64,000 bases of DNA, from NCBI GenBank assembly GCA_948099385.1, contig CANUEZ040000180.1, forward strand, positions 3,507,501 through 3,571,500, read 5' to 3'. This document shows, one piece after another, positions 63,552 to 64,000 of the stretch. Source of the DNA: Fasciola hepatica (taxonomy: Eukaryota > Platyhelminthes > Trematoda > Plagiorchiida > Fasciolidae). The notes below the pieces were generated by a model that had not been told where the DNA came from, ran no database searches, and saw only the letters and a list, made by a program, of their open reading frames with translations. The translations under genes and the position numbers were made by a program. The number at the start of each line of letters is the position of its first letter. Within the stretch, counting starts at the first letter, position 1.

Positions 63552-64000
63552 GTCTGAGATGCTTGTCATCAAGAATTGCGAGGAAACCTCAGGTTCCCAA
63601 ATCAAACGAGCTCTGGGGGCTTTCAAAATCCAAACGTTGGAATTTCTTTGTCTGCTTGTGATACAGTGTGACCAAAATTAGTGTGCAAATGTTGGAAAAT
63701 TCTTGCGTATCATGAAGAAAAAACAATCGCTGCATGAAATTTTTTTTCCATCCAGAGGTTTGTTTGAATATGAAATACCGGTAGCTTCGTTGCTTCAACG
63801 AAATTGACATTTCCCTTTTTTATTTGGAGTAATGTTCCCCCGAAATTCCAAAGGAATTTTAAAGTAGTTTTTAACCACATTTAAACTTTCATTTGTTTTG
63901 TTGTTGCTCACCCTCTCCATCGCATGGTCACTGTATGGGATGATTTGAATTCGTTTGATCTGTGCAACACAATCGCCGAAAACATTTTCCGGTCGGTTTG

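Overview
This is eukaryotic, animal-type DNA without bacterial gene structure. The fossil transposons (a Penelope-like element with a GIY-YIG end, a BEL/Pao element, two Ty3/gypsy elements), the long non-coding stretches and a secreted C-type-lectin-like family suggest a flatworm, probably a digenean fluke. That assignment rests on family recognition only and is moderate. No complete, clearly active host gene was found. The best gene candidates are the lectin-like copies, and each carries at least one in-frame stop. The window is dominated by one structure, a very large inverted duplication. Bases 2852-21650 and 24405-43203 (18,799 bp each) are reverse complements of each other: paired positions sum to 46055 along the whole length, and every open frame and homopolymer I compared is identical. 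The centre is not a simple hairpin. It is a foldback-type element with inverted terminal repeats (ITRs) of about 1 kb (21651-22641 and 23391-24404) around a 749-base single-copy loop (22642-23390). A second copy of the same element, in the opposite orientation, lies at 500-2849. Its right ITR is cut off about 400 bases early, exactly where the left palindrome arm begins. Layout from the left: flank (1-499); truncated foldback element (500-2849); left arm (2852-21650); central foldback element (21651-24404); right arm (24405-43203); single-copy DNA (43204-64000). Read on the + strand, the right arm holds a broken Penelope-like element (28.5-30.2 kb), a gypsy integrase fossil (31.3-32.2), a BEL/Pao gag-protease-RT fossil (33.1-34.95), a gypsy RNase H-integrase fossil (35.0-35.7) and two tandem lectin-like copies A and B (38.4-39.15 and 42.0-42.7). 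The left arm carries the same set inverted. A third lectin-like copy, C, lies outside the palindrome at 48.0-48.6 kb in the same orientation as A and B. This suggests the right arm is the ancestral locus and the left arm the added copy. The single-copy right part holds a GAT microsatellite of about 1 kb with a 285-base higher-order repeat, a second acidic GAT-rich tract, an inverted pair of a dispersed repeat next to the two tracts, a gag-like fragment, the decayed C copy, a pogo/Tc5-type DNA-binding fragment, the end of a LINE reverse transcriptase, and a tRNA-derived SINE followed by an AT tract. The rest has no gene I can support. The main question is whether the palindrome is real (foldback-element-primed inverted duplication) or an assembly product; the findings give observations that bear on this and tests that would decide it.
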